From: Boudabousia liubingyangii
Lineage (GTDB): Bacteria; Actinomycetota; Actinomycetes; Actinomycetales; Actinomycetaceae
Direction of reading: 5' to 3'
NCBI RefSeq assembly: GCF_001907245.1
Contig: NZ_MQSU01000001.1
Span: forward strand, 84,224-148,223
Length of the DNA stretch: 64,000 nt
Both the position numbers and the translations under genes were made by a program. Shown one piece after another: positions 1-8,290 of this stretch; position 1 is the stretch's first letter, and every line of letters starts with the position of its first letter. Under the pieces are notes generated by a model. The model had not been told where the DNA came from. It did not search any database and saw nothing but the letters and a program-made list of their open reading frames with translations.

Positions 1-140
1 AATGTTCGCCATTTGATCCTCACTTGGTTTTGAGGCTCTACATCGCACGCTAGTTTGCCGTCGCGGGGGTCAAACCAAAGTACCTGTAGAACGAGTTCGT
101 TTACAACATCTACTAGAGTAGCCCTATGGTTAGCACTCAT
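1..140 (-). CDS. possible partial hypothetical protein (runs off left edge)
   Basis: An ATG at 140 on the minus strand opens a frame that stays free of stops to the window edge (46 codons), starting MSANHRATLVDVVNEL. It contains some CTA leucine codons, as real genes here do, but no clear ribosome binding site precedes it and 46 open codons could arise by chance. I do not recognise the product. If real, it is divergent from the methyltransferase gene at 214. Confidence 0.3.
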   Translation of the reverse strand, partial: MSANHRATLVDVVNELVLQVLWFDPRDGKLACDVEPQNQVRIKWRT

Positions 141-200
141 GCAAGGTGACTGCCAAAATGTGAAAAGCTAATCGCCCTCGGCGAATCTACTATTAGGCCC

Positions 201-213
201 TAAAATATATGAC
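201..213 (+). promoter_or_regulatory. -10 element of a leaderless promoter
   Basis: TAAAAT at 201-206 is followed by 7 bases and then the ATG at 214, so transcription should begin at or next to the start codon. No Shine-Dalgarno sequence is present before the ATG. A -35 element is not obvious. Confidence 0.5.
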
Positions 214-1500
214 ATGAGCGAACCTGTAATCCTAAGCCCAGCAGCCCAAGAACTACTGGGGCAGCTGGGCGACTTCTCACCCGAAAACACACTGCAGATC
301 GCTCAAAAATGGCGTTCTGCCGGCTACGAAGCAGAGGTCGTAGCCAGCGTCATGACCCAGGTTGAACTACGCCGCAAAGCGCAAGCCAAGTTTGGTCCCC
401 AAGCTCAAAACCTGTACTTCACCATCGATGGGCTCGAGCAGGCCTCTAGGAGCCTGATTGCAAACTGGCACGCCCAACAGTGGCGCCAAGCCGGTATCAC
501 GCACGTTGCCGATCTCGGCTGCGGGGTGGGCACAGAATCACTAGCCAACGCGCAGCACGGCCTAAAGGTTGAGGCCTTCGAAATCGACCCCGAGACCGCT
601 GCGCTGACCAAGGCTAATCTAGCCCCCTACCCTGAGGCTACCGTTCATAACACTGACCTTTTCGAGGTCGCCAAACTAGTACCCCGCCCTCAGGGCCTGT
701 TCGCCGACCCGGCTCGGCGTACTAACGGCAAACGCCTGATCCATCCAGATCAGTGGCTACCGCCGCTCCCCCAGCTCTTAAGCCTGCGGGAAGTCAGCCC
801 TAATCTGATGATCAAGGTAGCTCCCGGTCTAGCACGGGAACATTTTCCGGCCGACTCCCACGTCGCCTATCTTTCCGTCGCCGGTTCTTTGGTAGAAGCC
901 TGCATCCTAACTGGAAAACTGGCTGAACTTCAGGGTGGGCCCGGTCGTTCAGCGGTTATTTTAACTTCCGACCATACCTATCGTTTCATGGACAGTGACT
1001 GTCGGAACCCGCAGGCGGAACCAGTCCATCTAGACCGGGTCCACCAGGCGGCACCGGGTGACTACCTTTTTGAACCTGATCCGGCCCTGGTCAGGTCGGG
1101 GACTTTGGCTAGCTTCTGTGAGGACTATGGGCTGTCCCTACTTGATGAGCACCTTGCCTATCTAGTCCTGCCTGCGGGACAGGAGATCCCTTCTGATCCC
1201 GCTTTTAAGGCCAGCATTCAGGGATTTAAAGTTCTTGAAGTTCAGGCTTTAAAACCTAAAGCCTTAAAGCAGCGCGTGACGGCATTAGGTTGGGATCAGG
1301 TAGATATTCTGGTCCGCGGGGTTCAGGTGGTTCCGGAACAGCTACGCACGCAGCTTGGCCTGGGTGGGAAAAAGAAAGGCAAGGCAGCTAAACGGAAAAC
1401 TGCTCAACGTGGTCATGAGAGCGCTCATCAACACGGGGCGATTATCTGCGCCCGGGTTGGAGAGGACCATCTAGCGTTTCTGTGCGAACCACTAGGTTAA
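214..1500 (+). CDS. class I SAM-dependent methyltransferase with THUMP-like C-terminal domain
   Basis: A 428-residue cytoplasmic protein. The SAM-binding motif I is visible as DLGCGVGTE near residues 100-108, an acidic residue after strand 2 (FEID near 122-125), and a catalytic-region motif FADPARR near 163-169. This arrangement fits the PG_1098/THUMP-like methyltransferase family, which is widespread in actinobacteria and likely acts on RNA; the substrate is not known to me. The last 50 residues include a lysine/arginine tract (KKKGKAAKRK) that could contact nucleic acid. The ATG at 214 is chosen because a -10 hexamer sits 7 bases upstream. It stands alone, convergent with tsaD 43 bases away. 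Confidence 0.75.
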   Translation: MSEPVILSPAAQELLGQLGDFSPENTLQIAQKWRSAGYEAEVVASVMTQVELRRKAQAKFGPQAQNLYFTIDGLEQASRSLIANWHAQQWRQAGITHVADLGCGVGTESLANAQHGLKVEAFEIDPETAALTKANLAPYPEATVHNTDLFEVAKLVPRPQGLFADPARRTNGKRLIHPDQWLPPLPQLLSLREVSPNLMIKVAPGLAREHFPADSHVAYLSVAGSLVEACILTGKLAELQGGPGRSAVILTSDHTYRFMDSDCRNPQAEPVHLDRVHQAAPGDYLFEPDPALVRSGTLASFCEDYGLSLLDEHLAYLVLPAGQEIPSDPAFKASIQGFKVLEVQALKPKALKQRVTALGWDQVDILVRGVQVVPEQLRTQLGLGGKKKGKAAKRKTAQRGHESAHQHGAIICARVGEDHLAFLCEPLG

Positions 1501-1542
1501 AGCGCTCCGAACTACGATTAGGAACCAATAAATCCTTAGATA

Positions 1543-2607
1543 TTAGACTTCGACGATATGCGTCTGGTTGAGCGGCATGGAAGAGTCGGGGCTGAAGTTT
1601 AGCGGCGAGGACGGTAGGCCCGCTGCCACTAGGTTTGCCCCGAGGGCGGCGATTTGGGCACCGTTATCCGTGCAGTAGCGCAGTGGCGGCATCCGCACTT
1701 CAATCCCAGCAGCCTCTGCGCGTTCGTTTAGCAGCTCACGCAGACGGGAGTTAGCAGAGAATCCGCCACCAATGACCACAGTCTTAATACCGTGTTCTAG
1801 GGCTGCGTCGATTGCCTTCGAGGTTAGGGAGTCGTTTACGGCCTCAGAGAAGGACGCGCAAATATCGTCGACCGGGAGTTCTTTTCCTTCGCGTTGAAGA
1901 GTTTCAATGTAACGGGCCACGGCAGTCTTTAGGCCAGAGAAGCTAAAGTCCCAGCGGTGTTCGATCCGGTCCTTGGGACGTGAGAGGCCACGGGGGAATT
2001 TGATGGCTTCGCGGTTACCGGCCTGGCCGTGACGGTCCACGTGCGGGCCGCCGGGGTACGGTAGGCCCAGTAGGCGGCCGACCTTGTCGAAGGCTTCGCC
2101 GGCGGCATCATCTAGGGTACCGCCCAGTTCGACAATATCAGTGGCGATGTCATTGACTAGTAGTAGGTTGGAGTGGCCACCAGAGACGATCAGGCCAATG
2201 AACGGGCCATCGAAGGGGCCGTCTACTAGCTGGTCGACGGCTAGGTGCCCGATTACGTGGTTTAGGCCGTAAAGGGGTTTACCTAGGGCGGCAGCAATAG
2301 CTTTCGCGCCGCAGTTTCCGACAGTCAGTGAACCGATTAGTCCAGGTCCGGCAGAGCAGGCTACCGCGTCGATTTCTTCCAGTTTTACCCCGGCTTCGGC
2401 CAGAGCTTGTTCGAGGGTGGGCAGGAAGGTCTCTAGATGTGCCCGAGAGGCGATTTCGGGGATGATGCCCCCGTAGCGGGCGTGCTGGTCCATTGACGAG
2501 GACGTGCGGTCGACTAGTAATTCGTGACCGCGTACAAGGGCAAAGCCGGTTTCGTCGCAGGTGGATTCAATACCAAGGACTAGAGGTTCAGTTTCTGTCT
2601 TATTCAC
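1543..2607 (-). CDS. tsaD: tRNA N6-adenosine threonylcarbamoyltransferase TsaD
   Basis: TsaD transfers the threonylcarbamoyl group to A37 of ANN-decoding tRNAs, forming t6A, together with TsaB and TsaE, both encoded at 7-8 kb in this window. The 354-residue protein starts with the ASKHA nucleotide-binding strand (LGIESTCDET, residues 11-20), has the metal-binding H-x3-H (NHVIGH, H117 and H121), the phosphate loop VSGGHSN and a C-terminal CTDNGAQIAA. Length is normal. Start is GTG at 2607: the SD-like GGAGGG is only 1-2 bases away, too close to work, but TAGACT lies 7 bases upstream, so a leaderless start is likely. It is separated from its usual partner rimI by the sdh operon. Confidence 0.95.
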   Translation of the reverse strand: MNKTETEPLVLGIESTCDETGFALVRGHELLVDRTSSSMDQHARYGGIIPEIASRAHLETFLPTLEQALAEAGVKLEEIDAVACSAGPGLIGSLTVGNCGAKAIAAALGKPLYGLNHVIGHLAVDQLVDGPFDGPFIGLIVSGGHSNLLLVNDIATDIVELGGTLDDAAGEAFDKVGRLLGLPYPGGPHVDRHGQAGNREAIKFPRGLSRPKDRIEHRWDFSFSGLKTAVARYIETLQREGKELPVDDICASFSEAVNDSLTSKAIDAALEHGIKTVVIGGGFSANSRLRELLNERAEAAGIEVRMPPLRYCTDNGAQIAALGANLVAAGLPSSPLNFSPDSSMPLNQTHIVEV

Positions 2608-2614
2608 GCCCTCC

Positions 2615-2620
2615 AGTCTA
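2615..2620 (-). promoter_or_regulatory. -10 element of tsaD (leaderless)
   Basis: TAGACT on the minus strand, 7 bases before the GTG start of tsaD. The same hexamer serves as -10 before rplM. The -35 region is weak. Confidence 0.45.
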
Positions 2621-2648
2621 CTACCGTCTACTGGTTGGGCTGAAATGT

Positions 2649-2691
2649 AAAGCGGCCCTGATTGACCAGTGTGATCAATCAGGGCCGCTTT
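2649..2691 (-). terminator. terminator of the sdhCAB operon
   Basis: A perfect 15-bp stem (arms 2651-2665 and 2675-2689, loop of 9) lies 20 bases downstream of sdhB. A-rich and T-rich flanks occur on both sides; the T-run is stronger on the plus strand (CTTTTT), but only minus-strand genes read into it. Confidence 0.8.
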
Positions 2692-2710
2692 TTGTGGCCT
2701 AGAAAATGGC

Positions 2711-3472
2711 TCAGATGCCCTTCAGCACAGCCTTGGCTAGCTGACGGTTCATGAAGGCAATGTTGTCTAGGGAGATACCCTTGGGGCAAACTGCGGCGCA
2801 TTCACCAATGTTGGTGCAGGAGCCGAAGCCTTCTTCGTCGTGCTGGTTCAGCATGTTGGTAACGCGGGATAGGTTTTCCGGCTTACCCTGCGGTAGGAGA
2901 CCCAGGTGGGTGACCTTAGCAGAGGTGAACAACATGGCGGAACCGTTGGGGCAGGCTGCTACGCAAGCACCACAGCCAATGCAGGCGGCCGCTTCGAAGG
3001 AGCGGTCAGCATCGGGCTTCGGTACGGGGGTAGCGTGTGCATCGGGGGCAGCACCGGTGTTAACCGAGATGTAGCCACCAGCCTGGATGATACGGTCCAG
3101 AGCGGAACGGTTAACAACCAGGTCCTTGATGATGGGGAAACCGGTTGAACGCCAAGGTTCAATGGTGATGGTTTCGCCATCTTTGAAGTGACGCATGTGC
3201 ACCTGGCAGGTGGTGGTGTTGTCGTCAGCGCTGGGGCCTTCGTTACCGTGAGGCACACCGTTGATGACTAGACCACACTGACCACAGATGCCTTCACGGC
3301 AGTCGGAGTCGAATGCGATGGGTTCTTCACCACGGGCAAAGAGTTCTTCGTTTAGGACATCCAACATTTCCAGGAATGAGGAATCCTCAGAGATCCCGGT
3401 GAGCTTGTAGTCATGCAGCGCACCCTCACCGTCTGCACCATTTTGGCGCCAAACTCGTAGTGTAATGTTCAC
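2711..3472 (-). CDS. sdhB: succinate dehydrogenase iron-sulfur subunit
   Basis: The electron-transfer subunit of respiratory complex II, passing electrons from SdhA flavin to the quinone site at SdhC. Cysteine clusters for three centres are visible: [10 protein letters not shown] for [2Fe-2S], [12 protein letters not shown] for [4Fe-4S], and [12 protein letters not shown] for [3Fe-4S]. The protein has 253 residues. Start is GTG, overlapping the sdhA stop as GTGA, which suggests translational coupling. The long SdhA and single membrane subunit place this complex in the actinobacterial Sdh1/fumarate-reductase-like group, so the direction of catalysis in vivo (succinate oxidation or fumarate reduction) cannot be told from sequence. 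Confidence 0.93.
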   Translation of the reverse strand: MNITLRVWRQNGADGEGALHDYKLTGISEDSSFLEMLDVLNEELFARGEEPIAFDSDCREGICGQCGLVINGVPHGNEGPSADDNTTTCQVHMRHFKDGETITIEPWRSTGFPIIKDLVVNRSALDRIIQAGGYISVNTGAAPDAHATPVPKPDADRSFEAAACIGCGACVAACPNGSAMLFTSAKVTHLGLLPQGKPENLSRVTNMLNQHDEEGFGSCTNIGECAAVCPKGISLDNIAFMNRQLAKAVLKGI

Positions 3473-5442
3473 TTGTAACTACGCTCCTTAAGCTCGATGT
3501 TCTTGTAAACGAGGTCTTCCTTGTGCAGGACCGGCGGCTGGTCTTCCCCGCCGAATTCCCAAGCGGCCACGTAGGTGTAGTCAGCGTCGTTACGCTTTGC
3601 TTCACCTTCGGGGGTCTGGGATTCTTCACGGAAGTGACCACCACAGGATTCGCTGCGGTGTAGTGCGTCCACGCACATTAGTTCGCCCAGTTCTAGGAAG
3701 TCGGCTAGGCGGCCGGCCTTTTCTAGGGACTGGTTTAGTTCACCGATGGACTTACCGGGAACACGAACGTTGGTCCAGAATTCCTTGCGGAGTTCGCGGA
3801 TCTTTTCGATCGCTAGCTTTAGGCCTTCAGCGTTACGGGACATACCGCAGTATTCCCACATGATCTGGCCCAGTTCCTTGTGGATGGAGTCCACGGAACG
3901 GGTGCCCTGGATGGCCATGATGCGGTCGATGCGATCCTGAGCTTCCTTGCGGGCAGCTTCGACGTCAACATTGTCGGCACCGAGCTTCTCGAAGGGGCCT
4001 GCTGCTAGGTAGTCGTTGATGGTGTTCGGTAGGACGAAGTAGCCATCAGATAGACCCTGCATTAGGGCGGATGCACCTAGGCGGTTAGCGCCGTGGTCAG
4101 AGAAGTTAGCTTCACCGGCAACGAATAGACCCGGGATGGAGGACTGAAGGTCGTAGTCTACCCAGAGGCCACCCATGGTGTAGTGGACGGCGGGGTAAAT
4201 ACGCATCGGTACTTCATAGGGGTTGTCGTCGGTGATGCGCTGGTACATGTCGAACAGGTTGCCGTACTTTGCAGAAACAGCATCCTTACCCATACGCTCG
4301 ATAGCTTCAGAGAAGTCGAGGTAGACGCCACGGGCGACACCGTCGATCTTCGGGCCTACGCCGCGGCCTTCGTCGCAGACGTTCTTAGCGTTACGGGAAG
4401 CTACGTCACGGGGAACCAGGTTACCGAATGCCGGGTAGATGCGTTCTAGGTAGTAGTCGCGATCTTCCTCGGGAATGTCACGGGGATCCTTTTCGCAGTC
4501 TTCAGCCTTCTTGGGAACCCAAATACGGCCGTCGTTACGGAGGGATTCGGACATTAGGGTTAGCTTGGACTGCTGATCACCGTGCTGCGGAATACAAGTC
4601 GGGTGAATCTGGGTGAAGCAGGGGTTGCCGAAGTAGGCGCCCTTGCGGTGTGCACGCCAGATAGCGGTACCGTTACAGCCCATTGCGTTGGTGGAGAGGA
4701 AGAAGACGTTACCGTAACCACCGGTGGCTAGCACGACGGCGTCAGCGGTGAAGGTCTTGACCTCACCGGTGGACATGTCGCGGGCTACGATGCCGCGGGC
4801 ACGACCATCAGAGACGATCAGTTCGACCATTTCGTGACGGGGGAATTCCTTCACGGTACCGGCCTTGACCTGACGTTCCATGGCCTGGTAAGCGCCGATT
4901 AGCAGCTGCTGACCTGTCTGGCCGCGAGCGTAGAAGGTACGGGATACCTGTACGCCACCGAAGGAACGGTTGTCGAGTAGGCCGCCGTATTCGCGAGCGA
5001 AGGGAACACCCTGTGCAACACACTGGTCGATGATGTTGGCGGAAACTTCAGCTAGGCGGTACACGTTCGATTCACGTGCACGGTAGTCGCCGCCCTTAAC
5101 GGTGTCGTAGAACAGACGGTAAACGGAGTCATTGTCGTTACGGTAGTTCTTAGCGGCGTTGATACCACCCTGTGCGGCAATGGAGTGCGCACGGCGAGCG
5201 GAGTCTTGGTAGAAGAAGCACTGGACGTTGTAGCCCATTTCGCCTAGGGAGGCAGCTGCTGCACCACCGGCTAGACCGGAACCCACGATGATAACCGAGA
5301 GCTTACGGCGGTTAGCGGGGTTAACTAGCTTGGCGTTGAACTTACGCTGTTCCCAGACCTGGGATAGGGGCACATCGGTCGGTGCTTTGGTATCCGCGAT
5401 TTTTTCGCCTTCGCGGTATAGGCCGTCAATTAGGTCTGACAT
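3469..5442 (-). CDS. sdhA: succinate dehydrogenase/fumarate reductase flavoprotein subunit
   Basis: The catalytic subunit, oxidising succinate to fumarate with covalently bound FAD. The dinucleotide fold [10 protein letters not shown] is at residues 54-63, and the flavin-linking histidine lies in [10 protein letters not shown] (near 86). Active-site residues of the family appear in the TQIHPT and HYTMGG segments. At 657 residues it belongs to the long form typical of actinobacterial Sdh1 rather than the 580-residue type. An upstream GTG at 5457 exists, but ATG 5442 starts one base after the sdhC stop, preceded by GGTGGTG, and gives the usual N terminus [10 protein letters not shown]. Confidence 0.93.
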   Translation of the reverse strand: MSDLIDGLYREGEKIADTKAPTDVPLSQVWEQRKFNAKLVNPANRRKLSVIIVGSGLAGGAAAASLGEMGYNVQCFFYQDSARRAHSIAAQGGINAAKNYRNDNDSVYRLFYDTVKGGDYRARESNVYRLAEVSANIIDQCVAQGVPFAREYGGLLDNRSFGGVQVSRTFYARGQTGQQLLIGAYQAMERQVKAGTVKEFPRHEMVELIVSDGRARGIVARDMSTGEVKTFTADAVVLATGGYGNVFFLSTNAMGCNGTAIWRAHRKGAYFGNPCFTQIHPTCIPQHGDQQSKLTLMSESLRNDGRIWVPKKAEDCEKDPRDIPEEDRDYYLERIYPAFGNLVPRDVASRNAKNVCDEGRGVGPKIDGVARGVYLDFSEAIERMGKDAVSAKYGNLFDMYQRITDDNPYEVPMRIYPAVHYTMGGLWVDYDLQSSIPGLFVAGEANFSDHGANRLGASALMQGLSDGYFVLPNTINDYLAAGPFEKLGADNVDVEAARKEAQDRIDRIMAIQGTRSVDSIHKELGQIMWEYCGMSRNAEGLKLAIEKIRELRKEFWTNVRVPGKSIGELNQSLEKAGRLADFLELGELMCVDALHRSESCGGHFREESQTPEGEAKRNDADYTYVAAWEFGGEDQPPVLHKEDLVYKNIELKERSYK

Positions 5443-5443
5443 T

Positions 5444-6178
5444 TTAGTGAACACCACCAGTGAATAGCAGGTATAGGGGCGGAGCCATGAAGACTACGAA
5501 GACCAGTAGGCCAACTAGGCCAGAGATGATAATGATCAGGCTCTTCGTGTTCTTACGTAGCCAGCCGAAGGACTGCAGTGCGGACCAGATACCGTGCCCG
5601 ATGTGTAGGCAGAGAGCGCCAACACCCAAGGCGTACACAAGAACCATGTACCAGTGGGAGAAGGTCGTCTGCATCATTAGGTACGGAGCCTGGGAGACGC
5701 CGTCTACTTCCCCGGCGGCATAAGCGGCTTTGTCACCGACCTGAATGGTCTTGGTGGTGAAGTGCAGCAAGTGGAAGATGATGAACAGGCCTAGGATTAC
5801 ACCGCCGTAACGCATGGTGCGTGCAGCATAAGCGTTAGAAGCGCTCTTCTTGACCTGGTAACGAGAACCGCGGGCGCGGTTGGAACGCTTCCAAGTAGCA
5901 GCTGCAGCGTAGAGGTGCACCACTAGGAACACAATCAAGCCCACACGTAGGATCCAAAGTAGACCCTCATAGGGAAGAATGGGCATGAACATGGTGCGCA
6001 AGTGGTGAGCGTACCCGTTGTAAGCCTCCGGACCTGCGAAAATCTTCAGGTTGCCGTAGGAATGGAATAGGATAAATACGACGAAAAACAGACCGGAAAT
6101 AGCCATCAGCTGCTTTAGGAAAACAGTGGTGTTCCAGCTGCGTCGTTTCTTCTGAGTTAATGCTTTGTTATTGGCCAC
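5444..6178 (-). CDS. sdhC: succinate dehydrogenase cytochrome b subunit
   Basis: The membrane anchor of complex II: 244 residues with about five hydrophobic segments (for example [52 protein letters not shown]). Conserved histidines at the helix ends (LFHSYGN, VVHLYAA, IFHLLHF, LHIGHG) are candidate haem b ligands. It is the first gene of sdhCAB. Start is GTG at 6178, which lies 6 bases after TAACTT and has no good Shine-Dalgarno, so it is probably leaderless. Confidence 0.9.
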   Translation of the reverse strand: MANNKALTQKKRRSWNTTVFLKQLMAISGLFFVVFILFHSYGNLKIFAGPEAYNGYAHHLRTMFMPILPYEGLLWILRVGLIVFLVVHLYAAAATWKRSNRARGSRYQVKKSASNAYAARTMRYGGVILGLFIIFHLLHFTTKTIQVGDKAAYAAGEVDGVSQAPYLMMQTTFSHWYMVLVYALGVGALCLHIGHGIWSALQSFGWLRKNTKSLIIIISGLVGLLVFVVFMAPPLYLLFTGGVH

Positions 6179-6184
6179 GTATCT

Positions 6185-6190
6185 AAGTTA
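6185..6190 (-). promoter_or_regulatory. -10 element of sdhCAB (leaderless)
   Basis: TAACTT on the minus strand, 6 bases before the GTG of sdhC; the -35 region (CAGGTT at 17-base spacing) is weak. The rest of the gap up to the rimI terminator (6191-6301) is AT-rich and shows no further clear element. Confidence 0.4.
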
Positions 6191-6301
6191 CCTGAGCCTC
6201 ACCAAAGAACCTGTGGGCCAGAAGTCCCGCCAGTCAGAAAAACACCTTCGACAATTCCTTATTTTCGCTATATTTTGGGAAAAATACCCATTTAATGACA
6301 G

Positions 6302-6353
6302 AAAAAATTGCACCCGATTTTCTGGCACAGTGGCGCAAAAATCGGATGCAATT
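6302..6353 (-). terminator. terminator of alr-tsaE-tsaB-rimI
   Basis: A 16-bp stem with one mismatch (arms 6306-6321 and 6338-6353, loop of 16) is followed on the minus strand by TTTTTTC. It lies about 70 bases beyond the rimI stop. Confidence 0.8.
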
Positions 6354-6419
6354 AGGGCGCTTTACGTAACACTTTATTTTTCAAAAAAGCATTACTAGCG
6401 ATTTAGCTGACTTTTTAAC

Positions 6420-6926
6420 TCAGTAATCCAGCAGCAAACGCATGATTACCGCGTCTTCAGTGGGGTTGTGGTAGTAACGAGGACGACGGGAGATTTCCTC
6501 GAATCCCATCTCTTCATAGAGGGTTTGGGCAACCTGGTTACGTTCGCGCACCTCAAGGAAGATCGAGTCCGTCCGCAAGATTCGAGAAGCATTAATCAGG
6601 GCCTGGGTCATGGCTTTGCCTAGCCCGTGTCCACGCGCTTCGGGAATCACCCCAATGGTCATGATTTCCGCGGTTTCCGGCGAGTGCATGGTACCGGCGT
6701 ATCCAACCATCTGGTTATTCTCGTCAAAAACACCCACGTACACACGGAAGGGACCGATCAGTTCTTCGTGAAGCATAACTTCACTCCATGCCTCACGCGG
6801 GAAGACGGTCTGCTCAACCCGGCAAACATCCTGCAGGTCATCCTCGTCAAGCGCTTTAATCCAGAAGCCTGCGGGCATGGGGGTCACTTCCGCAGCATGG
6901 CGCGCATCTTCAAGATAGTTAGGCAT
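6420..6926 (-). CDS. rimI: ribosomal protein S18 alanine N-acetyltransferase RimI
   Basis: A GNAT-fold enzyme that acetylates the N-terminal alanine of ribosomal protein S18 in E. coli and other bacteria. The acetyl-CoA binding signature ARGHGLG follows the IMTIGVIPE strand near residues 100-112, and the C-terminal ERNQVAQTLYEEMGFEE matches the conserved motif B region. Length is 168 residues. AAGGAG precedes the ATG at 6926. It is the last gene of alr-tsaE-tsaB-rimI, the classic actinobacterial association with t6A genes, although tsaD is displaced here. Confidence 0.85.
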   Translation of the reverse strand: MPNYLEDARHAAEVTPMPAGFWIKALDEDDLQDVCRVEQTVFPREAWSEVMLHEELIGPFRVYVGVFDENNQMVGYAGTMHSPETAEIMTIGVIPEARGHGLGKAMTQALINASRILRTDSIFLEVRERNQVAQTLYEEMGFEEISRRPRYYHNPTEDAVIMRLLLDY

Positions 6927-6958
6927 GATTGCTCCTTAACCGGTGTATTGATGTATCA

Positions 6959-7717
6959 CTACCCTAACGCACTTTTGGTGCTTTTAGACACTTGAACGTC
7001 GGGGCGGCGTAAATAAAGTGGGGTCAATTCTAGGTTAAATTCAGCAAGTTTCGCAGCTTCTACGGCGGCAAGTTGGCTGCCTTCCGGCTCCATCCCAGTG
7101 GCACCACCTAGACGGGCTTGTGCAATCCGAGCCAGCCCGGCAACCTCGTACGCCTCAACCTGTCCGGCCCCGACTACCTCAGAGTAGAGGGATGCCGCCG
7201 GACCCACCCGAGGAAGCTCTTCGGTCGGCGGAACCTGAGCGGCCAAGTCCGCAGGCGCAACTACCTGGTATTCGTCAAGCAGCTGGACATCGTCTGTACC
7301 CTGGGCGCGGAAGCGTGCCGCGTATAGTTCTTTCCGGCGCGCATCAAGTAGTGCCAGTACTTCACTCCCCTGCTGCCCGGCCGGATCCAGCTGGTCAAGT
7401 GCGCATCGTGCCGCCAAATCAAGTGCGGAAACTCCGTAGACCGGAACTGAGCAGCTAAAGCCCAGGGCCTGCGCGGTAACTAGGCCGGCACGTAGTCCAG
7501 TGAAGGGGGCGGGGCCGCGACCTACGACAATCGCGTCGAAGCAGCCCTTGAGGGATTCTCCTTCGGGGCGTCCACAAACTTCGTGAATTAGGCCCATCAG
7601 GGCTTCGGCGTGGGCGCGGGCAGAGAGCGCTTGGGCGGCGGCTTTTACTTCATCCCCGTCCACTAGCGCCACGCGTGATCCCATGGCGGTGTCAATGCAT
7701 AAGAAACGAGTACTCAT
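6959..7717 (-). CDS. tsaB: t6A biosynthesis protein TsaB
   Basis: A pseudo-kinase of the ASKHA fold that dimerises with TsaD and is required for t6A37 formation. The N-terminal strand FLCIDTAMGSRVAL and the segment GRGPAPFTGLRAGLVTAQAL (about residues 66-85) are family hallmarks; TsaB lacks the metal-binding histidines seen in TsaD. The protein has 252 residues, slightly longer than the E. coli form. Its ATG overlaps the tsaE stop by one base (TAATG). Confidence 0.9.
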   Translation of the reverse strand: MSTRFLCIDTAMGSRVALVDGDEVKAAAQALSARAHAEALMGLIHEVCGRPEGESLKGCFDAIVVGRGPAPFTGLRAGLVTAQALGFSCSVPVYGVSALDLAARCALDQLDPAGQQGSEVLALLDARRKELYAARFRAQGTDDVQLLDEYQVVAPADLAAQVPPTEELPRVGPAASLYSEVVGAGQVEAYEVAGLARIAQARLGGATGMEPEGSQLAAVEAAKLAEFNLELTPLYLRRPDVQVSKSTKSALG

Positions 7718-8271
7718 TATTTCTCTTCCTCGATTTGGGCCGGTGCTAGGTGGGCGATTTCTGCCAGCTTCGCTAGGGCTGCTTCATCCCAGCGACTGGA
7801 GGCGGGGGTGAAGACGATTCGTCGTTTGCCATCATCGGCGGATGCTAGGTCGATTACGTCCTGGTCGTCGGTGGCGACGCCGGCTTCCTCACGTCCAATG
7901 AGGATTTCTAGGCGGTCAGGGCTCATAGCCTCGGTCTTCCCTTCACCCCATTCGACGACGGTGACGGCTTCTTCGAGCGAAGCATCCAGGTCTAGGGTCT
8001 CTAGATCATCTAGGTCGGTAATCCGGTAGGCGTCAGCGTGGATCAGGTTGGGCCCATTGGGGTTGGGGTGTTCGCGCGCGATGATAAAGGTAGGCGAGGT
8101 CGGGCGGCCTCGGACTCCCATGCCCTCACCTAAGCCCTGGGTGAAGGTGGTTTTGCCGGCTCCAAGCCCGCCAGAGAGCATGAGCAGGTCTCCGGCTTGG
8201 ACGAGTTCGGCTAGGGCACGTCCCAGCGCCCTCGTTTCGTCAGCGTCAGACGTATTGAATACGACCGTCAT
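7717..8271 (-). CDS. tsaE: t6A biosynthesis ATPase TsaE
   Basis: A small P-loop ATPase that regenerates the TsaB-TsaD complex during t6A synthesis. The Walker A motif GGLGAGKTT is at residues 34-42, followed by the conserved SPTFIIAREH segment and the acidic LIHADAYR. Length is 184 residues because of a charged C-terminal extension. It follows alr by 19 bases and is translationally coupled to tsaB. Confidence 0.9.
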   Translation of the reverse strand: MTVVFNTSDADETRALGRALAELVQAGDLLMLSGGLGAGKTTFTQGLGEGMGVRGRPTSPTFIIAREHPNPNGPNLIHADAYRITDLDDLETLDLDASLEEAVTVVEWGEGKTEAMSPDRLEILIGREEAGVATDDQDVIDLASADDGKRRIVFTPASSRWDEAALAKLAEIAHLAPAQIEEEK

Positions 8272-8290
8272 TTATCTTTCCCTCTTTGCT

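Noticed and set aside
6165-6398. Plus-strand open frame of 77 codons in the sdhC-rimI gap
   Set aside because: It runs through the sdhC promoter region and the rimI terminator stem, has no ribosome binding site and no coding-like composition.
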